DNA from: Ruminococcaceae bacterium UBA7212
Lineage (GTDB): Bacteria > Bacillota > Clostridia > Oscillospirales > Acutalibacteraceae
DNA length: 19,136 bases
Assembly: GCA_002490525.1 (NCBI GenBank)
Contig: DKUE01000003.1
Span: forward strand, 1 to 19,136
Direction of reading: 5' to 3'
The notes under the pieces were generated by a model, which was given only the letters and a program-made list of their open reading frames with translations, searched no databases and was not told where the DNA came from. Shown one piece after another: positions 6,831-14,135 of the stretch; within the stretch, counting starts at the first letter, position 1, and the number at the start of each line of letters is the position of its first letter. A program made the position numbers and the translations under genes.

Positions 6831-6848
6831 AGTGCCATCTCCTTTGTA

Positions 6849-7448
6849 TCAATCAAGTTCTTTGAGCCAAACGCCGTCCGCTTTAATTTTTTCAATGCGG
6901 TCGCCCGTTACATAGTACACATCCCTGGCAATATCCATCATTGCGCGATCATTGATAGAATCTGTATAAAATTCATCAATTTCCTGTTCGCCGTACTGTT
7001 CGTAAAATGCCGCAATTTTTGCTTCCCGATAGCAAATACGCCCGATTTCACCTGTTGTTAAATCCAATTCCGTGCCGATAAAATGCTGAATCCCGATTCG
7101 TCTGCAAATTTCGCCGAGCATGACCTCAGGGCAGGCGGAAACAACAATGTCGTCTGCATGCTGAATTTTCGGATAAAAGCTTTTAATTTTCTTTTCATGC
7201 TCATCCCAAAACTCCAAAATCGTTTGTTCAATGTTATCGAGCTGTTCGCAGCATTCCTTTAACATATACCCGTATTCGCTTTTTACCTCATCCAGCTGAA
7301 CCTTTCCCATTTTGTAGCGAATAAAACCCTCGCCGAATTTCGGAATGTATTTGGCAATGAGTTTCGGCTCCTTTTTGAGATAGTACATGAAAATATCGAA
7401 GCCGCTTTCACCGTCATAAATTGTATTGTCAAAATCAAAGACACGCAT
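6849..7448 (-). CDS. HAD-superfamily phosphatase (HAD-IB, SerB-like)
   Basis: Predicted phosphatase of 199 residues. Motif I is FDFDNTIYDGE with nucleophile D5 and acid D7, motif II is the serine in VVSACPE (S104), a lysine in YREAK (about 144) may be motif III, and motif IV is TDSINDRAMM (D163, D167). A helical cap lies between motifs I and II. I chose the ATG at 7448, which has GGAGG seven bases upstream; the frame stays open to 7499 but without a ribosome binding site and across the promoter -10 box. It is the first gene of a pair with the GDPD-like protein. The substrate cannot be read from the sequence; phosphoserine or a lipid-derived phosphate is possible. Confidence 0.82.
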   Translation of the reverse strand: MRVFDFDNTIYDGESGFDIFMYYLKKEPKLIAKYIPKFGEGFIRYKMGKVQLDEVKSEYGYMLKECCEQLDNIEQTILEFWDEHEKKIKSFYPKIQHADDIVVSACPEVMLGEICRRIGIQHFIGTELDLTTGEIGRICYREAKIAAFYEQYGEQEIDEFYTDSINDRAMMDIARDVYYVTGDRIEKIKADGVWLKELD

Positions 7449-7489
7449 CGTAAAGCCTCCGTTGTCTGAGAATGTTTTTAACTTACATA

Positions 7490-7518
7490 ATACTATCATT
7501 CTACACTGTTTTCGTCAA
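7490..7518 (-). promoter_or_regulatory. SigA-type promoter of the HAD-GDPD pair
   Basis: On the minus strand TTGACG, 17-base spacer, TAGTAT. The RNA would start about 30 bases before the Shine-Dalgarno of the HAD gene. Confidence 0.6.
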
Positions 7519-7664
7519 GATAAAAGCCCTGTGTGTTTCCAAATATTCACAAGAGAGCAATATTCGGTTTGCTTTGTATGAATTTTGGATATTGCAATGT
7601 GCAGGGCAAGGGTGCGTCGGCGGATGAAAACGGTGATTTTTTGTGCTTGGATACAACACGCATC

Positions 7665-7693
7665 TTGACTGAAATGCGTGAATTTGCTATGAT
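7665..7693 (+). promoter_or_regulatory. SigA-type promoter of the YbaK-like gene
   Basis: TTGACT, 17-base spacer, TATGAT. The predicted RNA start near 7700 leaves a leader of only about 15 bases before the GTG start, so the mRNA has little room for a ribosome binding site. Confidence 0.65.
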
Positions 7694-7714
7694 GTTCGCA
7701 AATACACGAAGCAG

Positions 7715-8209
7715 GTGATTATCACGGCAAAAGGTACGTCTAAGACCAATGCGATGCGGATTCTTGAAAAGGAGAAGATTTCCTATCAGATGCATACATA
7801 TGATGCAGGAGATAGAATAGACGGCATCAGTGTCACCGAAAAAATCGGTGCGGATGCCGATAAGGTTTTTAAAACGCTGGTCACGCAAGGAAAATCGGGC
7901 GGGTTTTATGTGTTTGTTGTGCCTGTGGCGGCAGAACTGAATTTAAAATCGGCGGCTGCTGTTGTTGGGGAAAAAAGCGTGGAAATGATTCATGTAAAAG
8001 ATATCAACCGCGTAACGGGCTATATTCGCGGCGGATGCAGTCCCGTCGGCATGAAAAAGCAGTACCGCACGGTGATAGATGCGTCCGCAGAGCTTTTAGA
8101 CACAATGATTGTCAGCGGCGGTAAAATCGGATTTCAAATTGAGCTGGCACCGCCGGATTTGTGTCGAGCGGCAAATGCGGAATTTGCGGAGATTGCAGGC
8201 ATATCCTGA
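7715..8209 (+). CDS. ybaK: YbaK/EbsC-family Cys-tRNA(Pro) deacylase
   Basis: Trans-editing enzyme of 164 residues that removes wrongly attached amino acids from tRNA, classically cysteine from tRNA(Pro). Family features are KTNAMRIL near the start, DKVFKTLV (49-56) with the conserved lysine region, FYVFVVP (64-70) and YIRGGCSPVGMKK (103-115). The start is a GTG with a weak upstream AGCAGG; starting at the ATG at 7754 would lose the conserved KTN segment. It has its own promoter and is convergent with the broken hydrolase gene. The GTG overlaps the TGA of a short unassigned frame. Confidence 0.88.
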   Translation: MIITAKGTSKTNAMRILEKEKISYQMHTYDAGDRIDGISVTEKIGADADKVFKTLVTQGKSGGFYVFVVPVAAELNLKSAAAVVGEKSVEMIHVKDINRVTGYIRGGCSPVGMKKQYRTVIDASAELLDTMIVSGGKIGFQIELAPPDLCRAANAEFAEIAGIS

Positions 8210-8264
8210 TGCATGGTTTCTGCGGTGAATTTGTTTCGAAATTTTTGCGCGGGGATATACGTAC

Positions 8265-8308
8265 AAAAACGGCAGACGGTAACATGCTTTGTATTACCGT
8301 CTGCCGTT
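8265..8308 (-). terminator. Terminator of the hydrolase-family gene
   Basis: A 15-base perfect stem (8268-8282 with 8294-8308; core ACGGCAGACGGTAA) around an 11-base loop. The T-run is on the minus strand, so it serves the gene coming from 8327. It may also block plus-strand read-through from ybaK. Confidence 0.82.
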
Positions 8309-8326
8309 CGTTCTGTTATGTGTAAT

Positions 8327-8830
8327 TTATTTGTTTCTGCGTACAAATCGGATTTTGCAAATATCATCGTCCCTTGCTATCGTGGCGGGCAAATCCAGTT
8401 CACAGCCAAAGCTCTCGGCGATGCCGCGGTCGCCGCACATGGCATGGTCGCAGAGCAGACGGATTTCTTCGTCGGAGCATCCCTGCTTTTGCCACGCCTT
8501 TACAAGCGGGCAGTAATGAAAGTCGATGTCTAAATGGTCATCGGTGCACTGCTTAATATCCATTTCAAACATCCATTGCGCAGGCTTTGTAAACAGGGTC
8601 TTTTTCAAGCCCTTCAGAGAATCCCCGCCGCCTGCCTTACGCCGCAGCTCTGCGCCCTGATACAGTCCGCAGCGGCGAATCGCGTTCGGCGCATACTGTT
8701 CGGGGCCCAATCCTTTTTTCTTTGCCTCGTCACACAGAAGATACATCTACAGCGCGCGGTGCTCTAATTGTTCCCGCACGGCGACAACAATTGGATTTTT
8801 GATGTGCGGTTCATTTTTGATATTGCTCAT
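8327..8830 (-). pseudogene. L-2-amino-thiazoline-4-carboxylate hydrolase family protein, interrupted by in-frame TAG
   Basis: Reading from the ATG at 8830, which has GAAAGGAG eight bases upstream, gives MSNIKNEPHIKNPIVVAVRE and on to HRAL, then a TAG codon at 8749-8747, then MYLLCDEAKKKGLGPEQYAP and so on without a frameshift to a normal stop. Both halves fit one protein of 167 residues of the ATC hydrolase family (PF14196 as I recall it), with YCPLVKAW and CDHAMCGDRGIAESFGCELD in the C-terminal part. A TGG tryptophan codon at this place would need one base change. The 139-residue downstream part starts with an ATG immediately after the TAG but has no ribosome binding site of its own, so it would need reinitiation. 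Recent nonsense mutation, sequencing error and stop read-through are the options; the first two are likeliest because TAG ends another gene here. Confidence 0.8.
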
Positions 8831-8980
8831 AAATACGCACTCCTTTCAGAATATGTGCATAAAACTTTTACATAAATGGATTGTAAAATGTTAAAAATTT
8901 AACGAAATTGCCGCCGAAAATATAAATATTGTGTATCAAAACTATTGTGCATGCAACCGAAACGGGAACGGTTGAAACAG

Positions 8981-9010
8981 AAAAAAGCGCTTCCTAAGAA
9001 GCGCTTTTTT
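8981..9010. terminator. Terminator downstream of the serine tRNA genes
   Basis: AAAAAAGCGCTTC (8981-8993) pairs perfectly with GAAGCGCTTTTTT (8998-9010) over the loop CTAA. It lies four bases beyond the 3' end of tRNA-Ser(GCU) on the minus strand; the T-runs on both strands make it usable in either direction. Confidence 0.88.
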
Positions 9011-9013
9011 TCT

Positions 9014-9104
9014 TGGCGCAGAAGGAGAGACTCGAACTCTCGCGCCGGTTACCCGACCTACGCCCTTAGCAGGGGCGCCTCGTCACCAACTTGAGTACTT
9101 CTGC
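9014..9104 (-). tRNA. tRNA-Ser (anticodon GCU)
   Basis: The acceptor stem GCAGAAG pairs with CTTCTGC, followed by discriminator G and an encoded CCA. The anticodon loop CTGCTAA gives GCU (AGC at 9068-9070 on plus). A long variable arm and the T-loop GTTCGAGTC are present. It reads AGC/AGU codons. It lies downstream of tRNA-Ser(UGA) on the same strand, and a strong terminator follows. Confidence 0.95.
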
Positions 9105-9141
9105 ATGTTGTAACGTCACTACGCTTATGAAATTGTGTTGT

Positions 9142-9164
9142 AAAACGATTCACCGAATCGTTTT
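9142..9164. terminator. Hairpin between the two serine tRNA genes
   Basis: AAAACGATTC pairs perfectly with GAATCGTTTT over a three-base loop, with four T at the end on either strand. It may end transcription from the upstream tRNA-Ser(UGA) or be a processing signal in a joint precursor. Confidence 0.55.
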
Positions 9165-9250
9165 CTGAACGCCGAAACCCTCGCGGGTTCGAATCTGCTT
9201 GCAGAGAAAAAGCGATATAATGAAGATAGAAACTCTATCAAACTGTCATA

Positions 9251-9339
9251 TGGCGGAGAGAGTGGGATTCGAACCCACGGTACGTTGCCGTACGACGGTT
9301 TTCAAGACCGTTCCGTTATAACCACTTCGGTATCTCTCC
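9251..9339 (-). tRNA. tRNA-Ser (anticodon UGA)
   Basis: The acceptor stem GGAGAGA pairs with TCTCTCC, followed by discriminator G and an encoded CCA. The anticodon stem-loop CGGTCTTGAAAACCG gives UGA. A long variable arm typical of class II tRNAs and the T-loop GGTTCGAATCC are present. It reads UCN codons. Its promoter lies 17 bases upstream. Confidence 0.96.
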
Positions 9340-9355
9340 GAGTTTAGCAGGAACT

Positions 9356-9384
9356 ATTATAGCAAACAAATTCCTTTCTGTCAA
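9356..9384 (-). promoter_or_regulatory. Consensus promoter of the serine tRNA genes
   Basis: On the minus strand TTGACA, 17-base spacer, TATAAT: a full consensus match. The RNA would start near 9349, about 10 bases before the mature tRNA-Ser(UGA) end. This is the strongest-looking promoter in the window. Confidence 0.88.
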
Positions 9385-9499
9385 TGCGTATTTCGAAATT
9401 CTCTCGTTTTTTCTGTGGATATCGAATCGGATAAGCGCTGTATCTATCCATAAAGTGACCGTATCGGTTTCTGACGGTGGCCATTATATTGACGCAGGA

Positions 9500-9528
9500 T
9501 TGTCTTTCAATGCGGTATGCGATATAAT
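9500..9528 (+). promoter_or_regulatory. SigA-type promoter of the ACT-domain gene
   Basis: TTGTCT, 17-base spacer, TATAAT. The RNA would start near 9535, which excludes the in-frame ATG at 9531 and supports the ATG at 9564. The stretch between this and the tRNA promoter (about 9385-9499) shows no gene or clear signal. Confidence 0.65.
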
Positions 9529-9563
9529 AAATGCAGCATTTTTACTTTTTACGGGAGAGAATT

Positions 9564-9929
9564 ATGGAGCTTCAAAAAATTGCACACGAATTTTCTGTCT
9601 GTAAGGTAGCAGATGATTCGCAGGTTGACCTGAACGCAGAATACTGTTTTATCGGCAAGACAGATGCGGAAAATTCTGTGGTGTGTTTATCTGCACATGT
9701 TCCTGAGAATGCGACGGTCTGTGAACACGGTTGGAAGGCTTTTCGAATAAAGGGCATTTTGGATTTTTCAATGATTGGCGTCCTTTCAGATATTTCTGCC
9801 GTACTTGCAAAAAACCAAATCGGTATTTTCGTAATTTCTACATACAATACGGATTATATTTTCGTAAAAAAAGAGAGTTTTGACCCCGCTTTGCAGGCTT
9901 TGGCGGCGCAGGGGTATACCGTGGTGTAG
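9564..9929 (+). CDS. ACT-domain protein (CASTOR/ACT_7 type)
   Basis: Small cytoplasmic protein of 121 residues. The C-terminal half reads as an ACT fold of the ACT_7 kind: GILDFSMIGVLSDISAVLA followed by NQIGIFVISTYNTDYIFVKK and a final helix and strand. ACT domains bind small ligands, often amino acids; the ligand here is unknown. The N-terminal part (CFIGKTDAENSVVCLSAHVP) fits the first half of the same family. GGGAGAG precedes the ATG. It is a lone gene with its own promoter and ends with TAG, which shows TAG is used as a stop in this genome. Confidence 0.85.
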   Translation: MELQKIAHEFSVCKVADDSQVDLNAEYCFIGKTDAENSVVCLSAHVPENATVCEHGWKAFRIKGILDFSMIGVLSDISAVLAKNQIGIFVISTYNTDYIFVKKESFDPALQALAAQGYTVV

Positions 9930-9960
9930 AGGGCTTGCAATGCAATTCTCAGCAAAAATA

Positions 9961-10006
9961 GAAAACGCCTCTGTGTGCCCGCGGAAAGCGTGCGGTACAG
10001 AGGCGT
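9961..10006 (-). terminator. Terminator of nifS-iscU
   Basis: ACGCCTCTGT (9965-9974) pairs with ACAGAGGCGT (9997-10006), with further CCGC/GCGG pairing inside the loop. On the minus strand the stem is followed by TTTT. It lies 13 bases beyond the iscU stop and 36 bases past the ACT gene, so it may serve both. Confidence 0.78.
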
Positions 10007-10018
10007 CTTATTACAGCT

Positions 10019-10453
10019 TTATTCTGCGTGATGGTGGTCGTAATGACAGCAATCCTCTTTAAAAAGGGCGGGGTCATATGCAATGCCGTTTTTATCGTAA
10101 TAATCCTTGACGGCGGCTTTGATGGCTTCTTCTGCAAGCACAGAGCAGTGAATTTTCACCGCGGGCAGACCGTCGAGTGCCTCGACAACCGCCTTGTTTG
10201 TGAGTTTTAATGCTTCGGAAACGGGTTTGCCTTTAATCATATCCGTTGCCATGGAGCTGGTTGCGATTGCTGATGCACAGCCATAGGTATTAAACTTCAC
10301 ATCGGTAATGATACCGTCGTTTACCTTGATATACATTTTCATAATATCGCCGCACTTTGCGTTGCCGACTTCACCGATGCCGTCTGCATCTTCAAGCTTG
10401 CCGACATTGTGCGGTTTAGCAAAATGCTCCATAACCTTCTCACTGTATTCCAT
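10019..10453 (-). CDS. iscU: Fe-S cluster scaffold protein IscU/NifU-like
   Basis: Scaffold on which iron and the sulfur delivered by NifS are assembled into clusters. It has 144 residues from the ATG at 10453, which shares one base with the nifS stop (TAATG), so translation is coupled. The three ligand cysteines are in place: C34 in NAKCGD with the following aspartate, C59 in YGCASAIATSSM and C103 in KIHCSVLAEEAI. After the core there is a tail of about 25 residues ending in CCHYDHHHAE, a possible extra metal site. No NifU C-terminal redoxin-like domain is present. The Ser after the second Cys region and the NifS partner fit the clostridial NifS-NifU pair. Confidence 0.93.
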   Translation of the reverse strand: MEYSEKVMEHFAKPHNVGKLEDADGIGEVGNAKCGDIMKMYIKVNDGIITDVKFNTYGCASAIATSSMATDMIKGKPVSEALKLTNKAVVEALDGLPAVKIHCSVLAEEAIKAAVKDYYDKNGIAYDPALFKEDCCHYDHHHAE

Positions 10454-11637
10454 TATAAGTTCCCTCTTTCCTTTTGAATTTTTTCCCACAGGGGGGACAT
10501 GCTGCGAAGCCGTTCAATGATTTCGGGCACGCAGGAAATAATATAGTCGATTTCTTCCCGGGTATTGCTTTCACAAAGGGACAGCCGCAAAGAGCCGTGC
10601 GCGACCTCGTGCGGCAGACCGATTGCCAGCAGCACATGGCTCGGGTCAAGAGAACCGGAGGTGCATGCGGAACCTGACGAAGCAGAAACACCTTTCATAT
10701 CAAGATATAACAGCAGGCTTTCGCCCTCGACACCCTCAAAGCTGATGTTTACGTTGCCGGGCAGACGGCTGTTTCGATCGCCGTTTAAGCGGCTGGATTC
10801 GATTTGTAAAAGTCCGTCAATCAAACGGTTGCGGAGCGCCGTCAGCTTTGCGGTGTTTTGCGTGAGCGCATCGGTTGCCTCAGTGAGCGCCGCCGCCATG
10901 CCTGCCATGGCATAGACCGCCTCTGTACCTGCGCGTCTGCCGCGCTCCTGCGCACCGCCTTCAATCAGATTCGGCAGACGGATGCCTTTTTTGCAATAGA
11001 GTGCACCGATGCCTTTCGGACCGTGGAATTTGTGCGCAGACATCGACATCAAATCAATATTTTGCGCCTTTACATTAATTGCTACATGCCCGACCGCCTG
11101 CACTGCGTCCGTGTGGAACAAAACGCCCTTTTCGCGGCAAACGGCGCCGATTTCCGAAACGGGCTGAATCGTGCCGATTTCGTTGTTGGCGTACATAATT
11201 GTAACAAGTGCGGTGTCGTCGCAAATCGCGTTTTTGACGTCCTCCGCTTTTACAATGCCGTTTTCATAAACGGGCAGATACGTAATGCGAAAACCCTGTT
11301 CCTCTAATTTTTTCACAGTATGCAGTACCGCGTGATGTTCAAACGCGGAAGTAATGATGTGCTTTTTACCCTTTTTAGCCATCAGCTCGGCAACACCCTT
11401 GATAGCCCAGTTGTCGGCCTCACTGCCTCCGGAAGTGAAGTAAATTTCATTTGTATCTGCGCCCAGTGCTGACGCTACCGCCGCGCGTGCCGCCTGCACG
11501 CCATGGTGCGCTTCCTGCCCGATACGGTAAAGGCTTGACGCATTGCCGTAGGTGTCTGTTAAATACGGCATCATGGCTTTCAACGCTGTTTCGGACAGCT
11601 TGGTGGTTGCGGCATTATCCGCATAAACCTGCATCAT
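10453..11637 (-). CDS. nifS: Cysteine desulfurase NifS/IscS
   Basis: PLP enzyme that takes sulfur from cysteine and passes it to IscU. It has 394 residues from the first of two adjacent ATGs. Family marks are VYADNAATT at the start, TSAFEHHAVL, the PLP lysine in SMSAHKFHGPKG (K203), RAGTE, and the sulfur-carrying cysteine in SSGSACTSG (C325). The frame stays open to 11682, but the extra 15 residues are not family-like and that ATG lies only 18 bases from the predicted RNA start; AAAAGAG before 11637 is a modest ribosome binding site. It is the first gene of nifS-iscU, with its own promoter directly after metH. Confidence 0.94.
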   Translation of the reverse strand: MMQVYADNAATTKLSETALKAMMPYLTDTYGNASSLYRIGQEAHHGVQAARAAVASALGADTNEIYFTSGGSEADNWAIKGVAELMAKKGKKHIITSAFEHHAVLHTVKKLEEQGFRITYLPVYENGIVKAEDVKNAICDDTALVTIMYANNEIGTIQPVSEIGAVCREKGVLFHTDAVQAVGHVAINVKAQNIDLMSMSAHKFHGPKGIGALYCKKGIRLPNLIEGGAQERGRRAGTEAVYAMAGMAAALTEATDALTQNTAKLTALRNRLIDGLLQIESSRLNGDRNSRLPGNVNISFEGVEGESLLLYLDMKGVSASSGSACTSGSLDPSHVLLAIGLPHEVAHGSLRLSLCESNTREEIDYIISCVPEIIERLRSMSPLWEKIQKERGNL

Positions 11638-11678
11638 AAAACATCTCTTTTCCCTAAAGAATCCTGTATATTTTTTAA

Positions 11679-11697
11679 TCATAGTAACTTTCTATGA
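11679..11697. promoter_or_regulatory. Palindrome in the early nifS leader (possible operator)
   Basis: TCATAG-N7-CTATGA, a 19-base dyad from about +3 to +21 of the predicted nifS transcript. The left arm extended (TCATAGTAA) also pairs with TTACTATGA at 11718-11726, so three related half-sites surround the promoter. An Rrf2/IscR-like repressor, encoded 3 kb upstream, is the obvious candidate, but that is inference. Confidence 0.5.
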
Positions 11698-11706
11698 ATT
11701 TTCTAT

Positions 11707-11735
11707 ATCATATAACATTACTATGATATTGTCAA
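11707..11735 (-). promoter_or_regulatory. SigA-type promoter of nifS-iscU
   Basis: On the minus strand TTGACA, 17-base spacer, TATGAT. The RNA start would be near 11700, giving a leader of about 63 bases. No terminator is visible between metH and this promoter, so read-through from metH is also possible. Confidence 0.78.
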
Positions 11736-11759
11736 TATGTCCGTATATCCAAAGTGCGG

Positions 11760-14135
11760 TTATTCTGCAAATAATTTTTCGGCATATCTGACAGAACCCA
11801 TGGCGTCTCTCGAGTAAAAATCCGCACCGATACGTTTTGCATAATCTTGGGTCAGCACTGCGCCGCCGACCATGATTTTGCACGCGGGGTATTCGCGCCG
11901 CAGCAGGGCAATCGTGAGTTCCATGTTGGCAACGGTGGTCGTCATTAAGGCACTTAAGCCTACAAGACGCACCTGCTCACGCTTCGCGGTTTCCAAAATA
12001 ACTTCGGGCGAAACGTCTTTGCCGAGGTCTATGACGTCAAAGCCGTAATTTTCGAGCAATACCTTCACAATGTTTTTGCCGATGTCATGAACGTCACCTT
12101 TTACGGTGGCAATGACAATTTTATCTTTTTTCTTTTCTGTGTCAGCGTCCGACTGCACAATTACCTGCTTGATTTCGTCAAACGCGGCTTTCGCCGCATC
12201 GGCGCTCATTAGCAGCTGCGGCAGAAAAACGGTCCCTTTTTCAAAGCCCTGCCCGACAATATCCAGCGCGGGAATCAAATGTGTATTGATGATTTCCAGC
12301 GGTGCGGTACGTTGCAAAAGCTGTTTTGCCTGTTCGCCGGCTTCTGCTTTTAGGCCTTTGACAACCGCCGTTTTCAAATCCGTGCCCGTTTCTGCTTTGG
12401 CAGGCACAGCGCTGTCGGTCACATGGGCAATATATTGCTTAAAATTGTTATCCATGCCCTTTAATGCACAAAAAGCATAGTACGCATTCATCATTGCATC
12501 GCTTTTGGGATTGATGATACCTGCCGAAAGACCGTTCTCCATGGCAAGCGTGAAAAAGGCGGCGTTGATGCTGTCACGCTTCGGCAGTCCGAACGAAATA
12601 TTCGAAACGCCAAGCACCGTGTGTATGCCGAGTGTATATCGGATATACCGCAGAGCTTCCAATGTGATTTCGGCATTGTCTGCGCCTGTGCTGACCGTCA
12701 TAGCCAGTGTGTCTATGAGCAAATCTTTTTTAGCGATACCGTAGCTTTCGGCAGTTTTTATGATTTTTTCGGCAATCTTGATTCTGCCCGCCGCCGAATC
12801 GGGAATGCCGTGTTCGTCTAAGGTCAGGCACACCACCACGCCGCCGTATTTTTTTGCAAGCGGGAATACCGCATCCATAGATTCCTGCTTGCCGTTTACG
12901 GAGTTGATTAGGGGCTTGCCGTTGTATATGCGCAGTGCGCGCTCCATTGCCCCGGTGTCGGACGTGTCGATTTGTAAAGGCAGATCCGTAATGCTCTGTA
13001 GGCCCTGAACCGTGCGTTCGAGTACGGCAGGCTCGTCAATTTCGGGCAGTCCTACATTTACATCCAGCACATGCGCGCCGCTGTCCGCCTGCGCTACAGC
13101 TTCTGAAAAGATATATCCCTCGTCGCCTTCCAAAAGCGCCGTTTTCAACCGCTTTTTTCCCGTCGGATTGATGCGCTCGCCGATTAGAATCGGGTGTTCT
13201 CCCATGTATACGGTTCTGTCGTAAGAAGTTACAACTGTAAAGGTTTTTTCCTTTACTGACTTTGGCTGTATACCTTTGCACGTGCGCACAGCCGCCGCCA
13301 AATGCGCGGGCGTTGTGCCGCAGCAGCCGCCGACTGCCTGCACACCGTCACAGCCTGCAATTTTTGCCAGCGCATCGGCGAATTCAGCGGGGGATACATT
13401 GTAAGAGGTTACGCCGTTGACACATACAGGCAGGCCGGCGTTCGGATTCACTGCAATCGGTGTACTTCCGATTTTACTGATTTTCTGCACAAGCGGCAGC
13501 ATTTGCACAGGACCTAAACCGCAGTTGAATCCAATCATATCCACGCCTAAGCCCTCTAATGTAAAGAGCGCTGTTTCAATATTCGCACCTGTTAAAAGCT
13601 TTTCCTGTTCGTCAAAAATCATGGTGACCGCCACGGGCAAATCGGCATTTTCTTTGGCGGCAAGTACAGCCGCTTTGATTTCGTAAAGGTCGCCCATGGT
13701 TTCAATTAAAATCAAATCCACATTTTCTTTGGCGGCAAGAATCTGTTCCCTGTAAAGCGTATAGGCTTTACTGAATTCCAATTCACCGTAAGGCTTTAAC
13801 AGCTTGCCCGTCGGGCCTAAATCCAAGGCGACAAATATCTCGCGCTCGGTTTGTGCCGCCGCAGCTCGTGTATTTTCTACTGCCGCCTGCACAATTTCGG
13901 AAACGGTATACGGTGTACCTTCGAATTTCAGCGCATTTGCGCCAAAAGTGTTTGTTTTCAGAATATCACAGCCCGCCTGCACATAGGCACGGTGAATTTC
14001 GCGGATAATGTCCCGATGTGTTATATTCCACACTTCGGGCAGTTCGCCTGCTTGCAATCCGCGTGCTTGCAGCTGTGTGCCCATCGCGCCGTCAAATATC
14101 AGCATTTCCGTACCGAGTTTTTCACGAAATTTCAT
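11760..14135 (-). CDS. metH: Cobalamin-dependent methionine synthase without reactivation domain
   Basis: Transfers a methyl group from methyltetrahydrofolate through B12 to homocysteine, giving methionine. Of 791 residues, about 1-285 form the homocysteine domain with zinc ligands C205 (GFNCG) and C271/C272 (GGCCGTTP). About 310-570 form the pterin-binding domain (ILIGERINPTGKKR, DVNVGLPEIDE). About 575-791 form the B12 cap and Rossmann domains with DVHDIGKN (D681, H683, G686), the DxHxxG cobalt ligand motif. E. coli MetH has about 1227 residues; the missing C-terminal AdoMet reactivation domain is supplied by the neighbouring gene. The ATG follows AGAAGG and overlaps that gene's end by 14 bases. 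Confidence 0.95.
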   Translation of the reverse strand: MKFREKLGTEMLIFDGAMGTQLQARGLQAGELPEVWNITHRDIIREIHRAYVQAGCDILKTNTFGANALKFEGTPYTVSEIVQAAVENTRAAAAQTEREIFVALDLGPTGKLLKPYGELEFSKAYTLYREQILAAKENVDLILIETMGDLYEIKAAVLAAKENADLPVAVTMIFDEQEKLLTGANIETALFTLEGLGVDMIGFNCGLGPVQMLPLVQKISKIGSTPIAVNPNAGLPVCVNGVTSYNVSPAEFADALAKIAGCDGVQAVGGCCGTTPAHLAAAVRTCKGIQPKSVKEKTFTVVTSYDRTVYMGEHPILIGERINPTGKKRLKTALLEGDEGYIFSEAVAQADSGAHVLDVNVGLPEIDEPAVLERTVQGLQSITDLPLQIDTSDTGAMERALRIYNGKPLINSVNGKQESMDAVFPLAKKYGGVVVCLTLDEHGIPDSAAGRIKIAEKIIKTAESYGIAKKDLLIDTLAMTVSTGADNAEITLEALRYIRYTLGIHTVLGVSNISFGLPKRDSINAAFFTLAMENGLSAGIINPKSDAMMNAYYAFCALKGMDNNFKQYIAHVTDSAVPAKAETGTDLKTAVVKGLKAEAGEQAKQLLQRTAPLEIINTHLIPALDIVGQGFEKGTVFLPQLLMSADAAKAAFDEIKQVIVQSDADTEKKKDKIVIATVKGDVHDIGKNIVKVLLENYGFDVIDLGKDVSPEVILETAKREQVRLVGLSALMTTTVANMELTIALLRREYPACKIMVGGAVLTQDYAKRIGADFYSRDAMGSVRYAEKLFAE

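Noticed and set aside
8848..8980. Promoter for the broken hydrolase gene (TTTACA, 17 bases, TTTTAT on the minus strand)
   Set aside because: The region is AT-rich and the -10 hexamer is poor, so chance matches are expected; not strong enough to list.
9531..9563. ATG at 9531 as start of the ACT-domain gene
   Set aside because: It is directly next to the -10 box and before the predicted RNA start; the ATG at 9564 has GGGAGAG.
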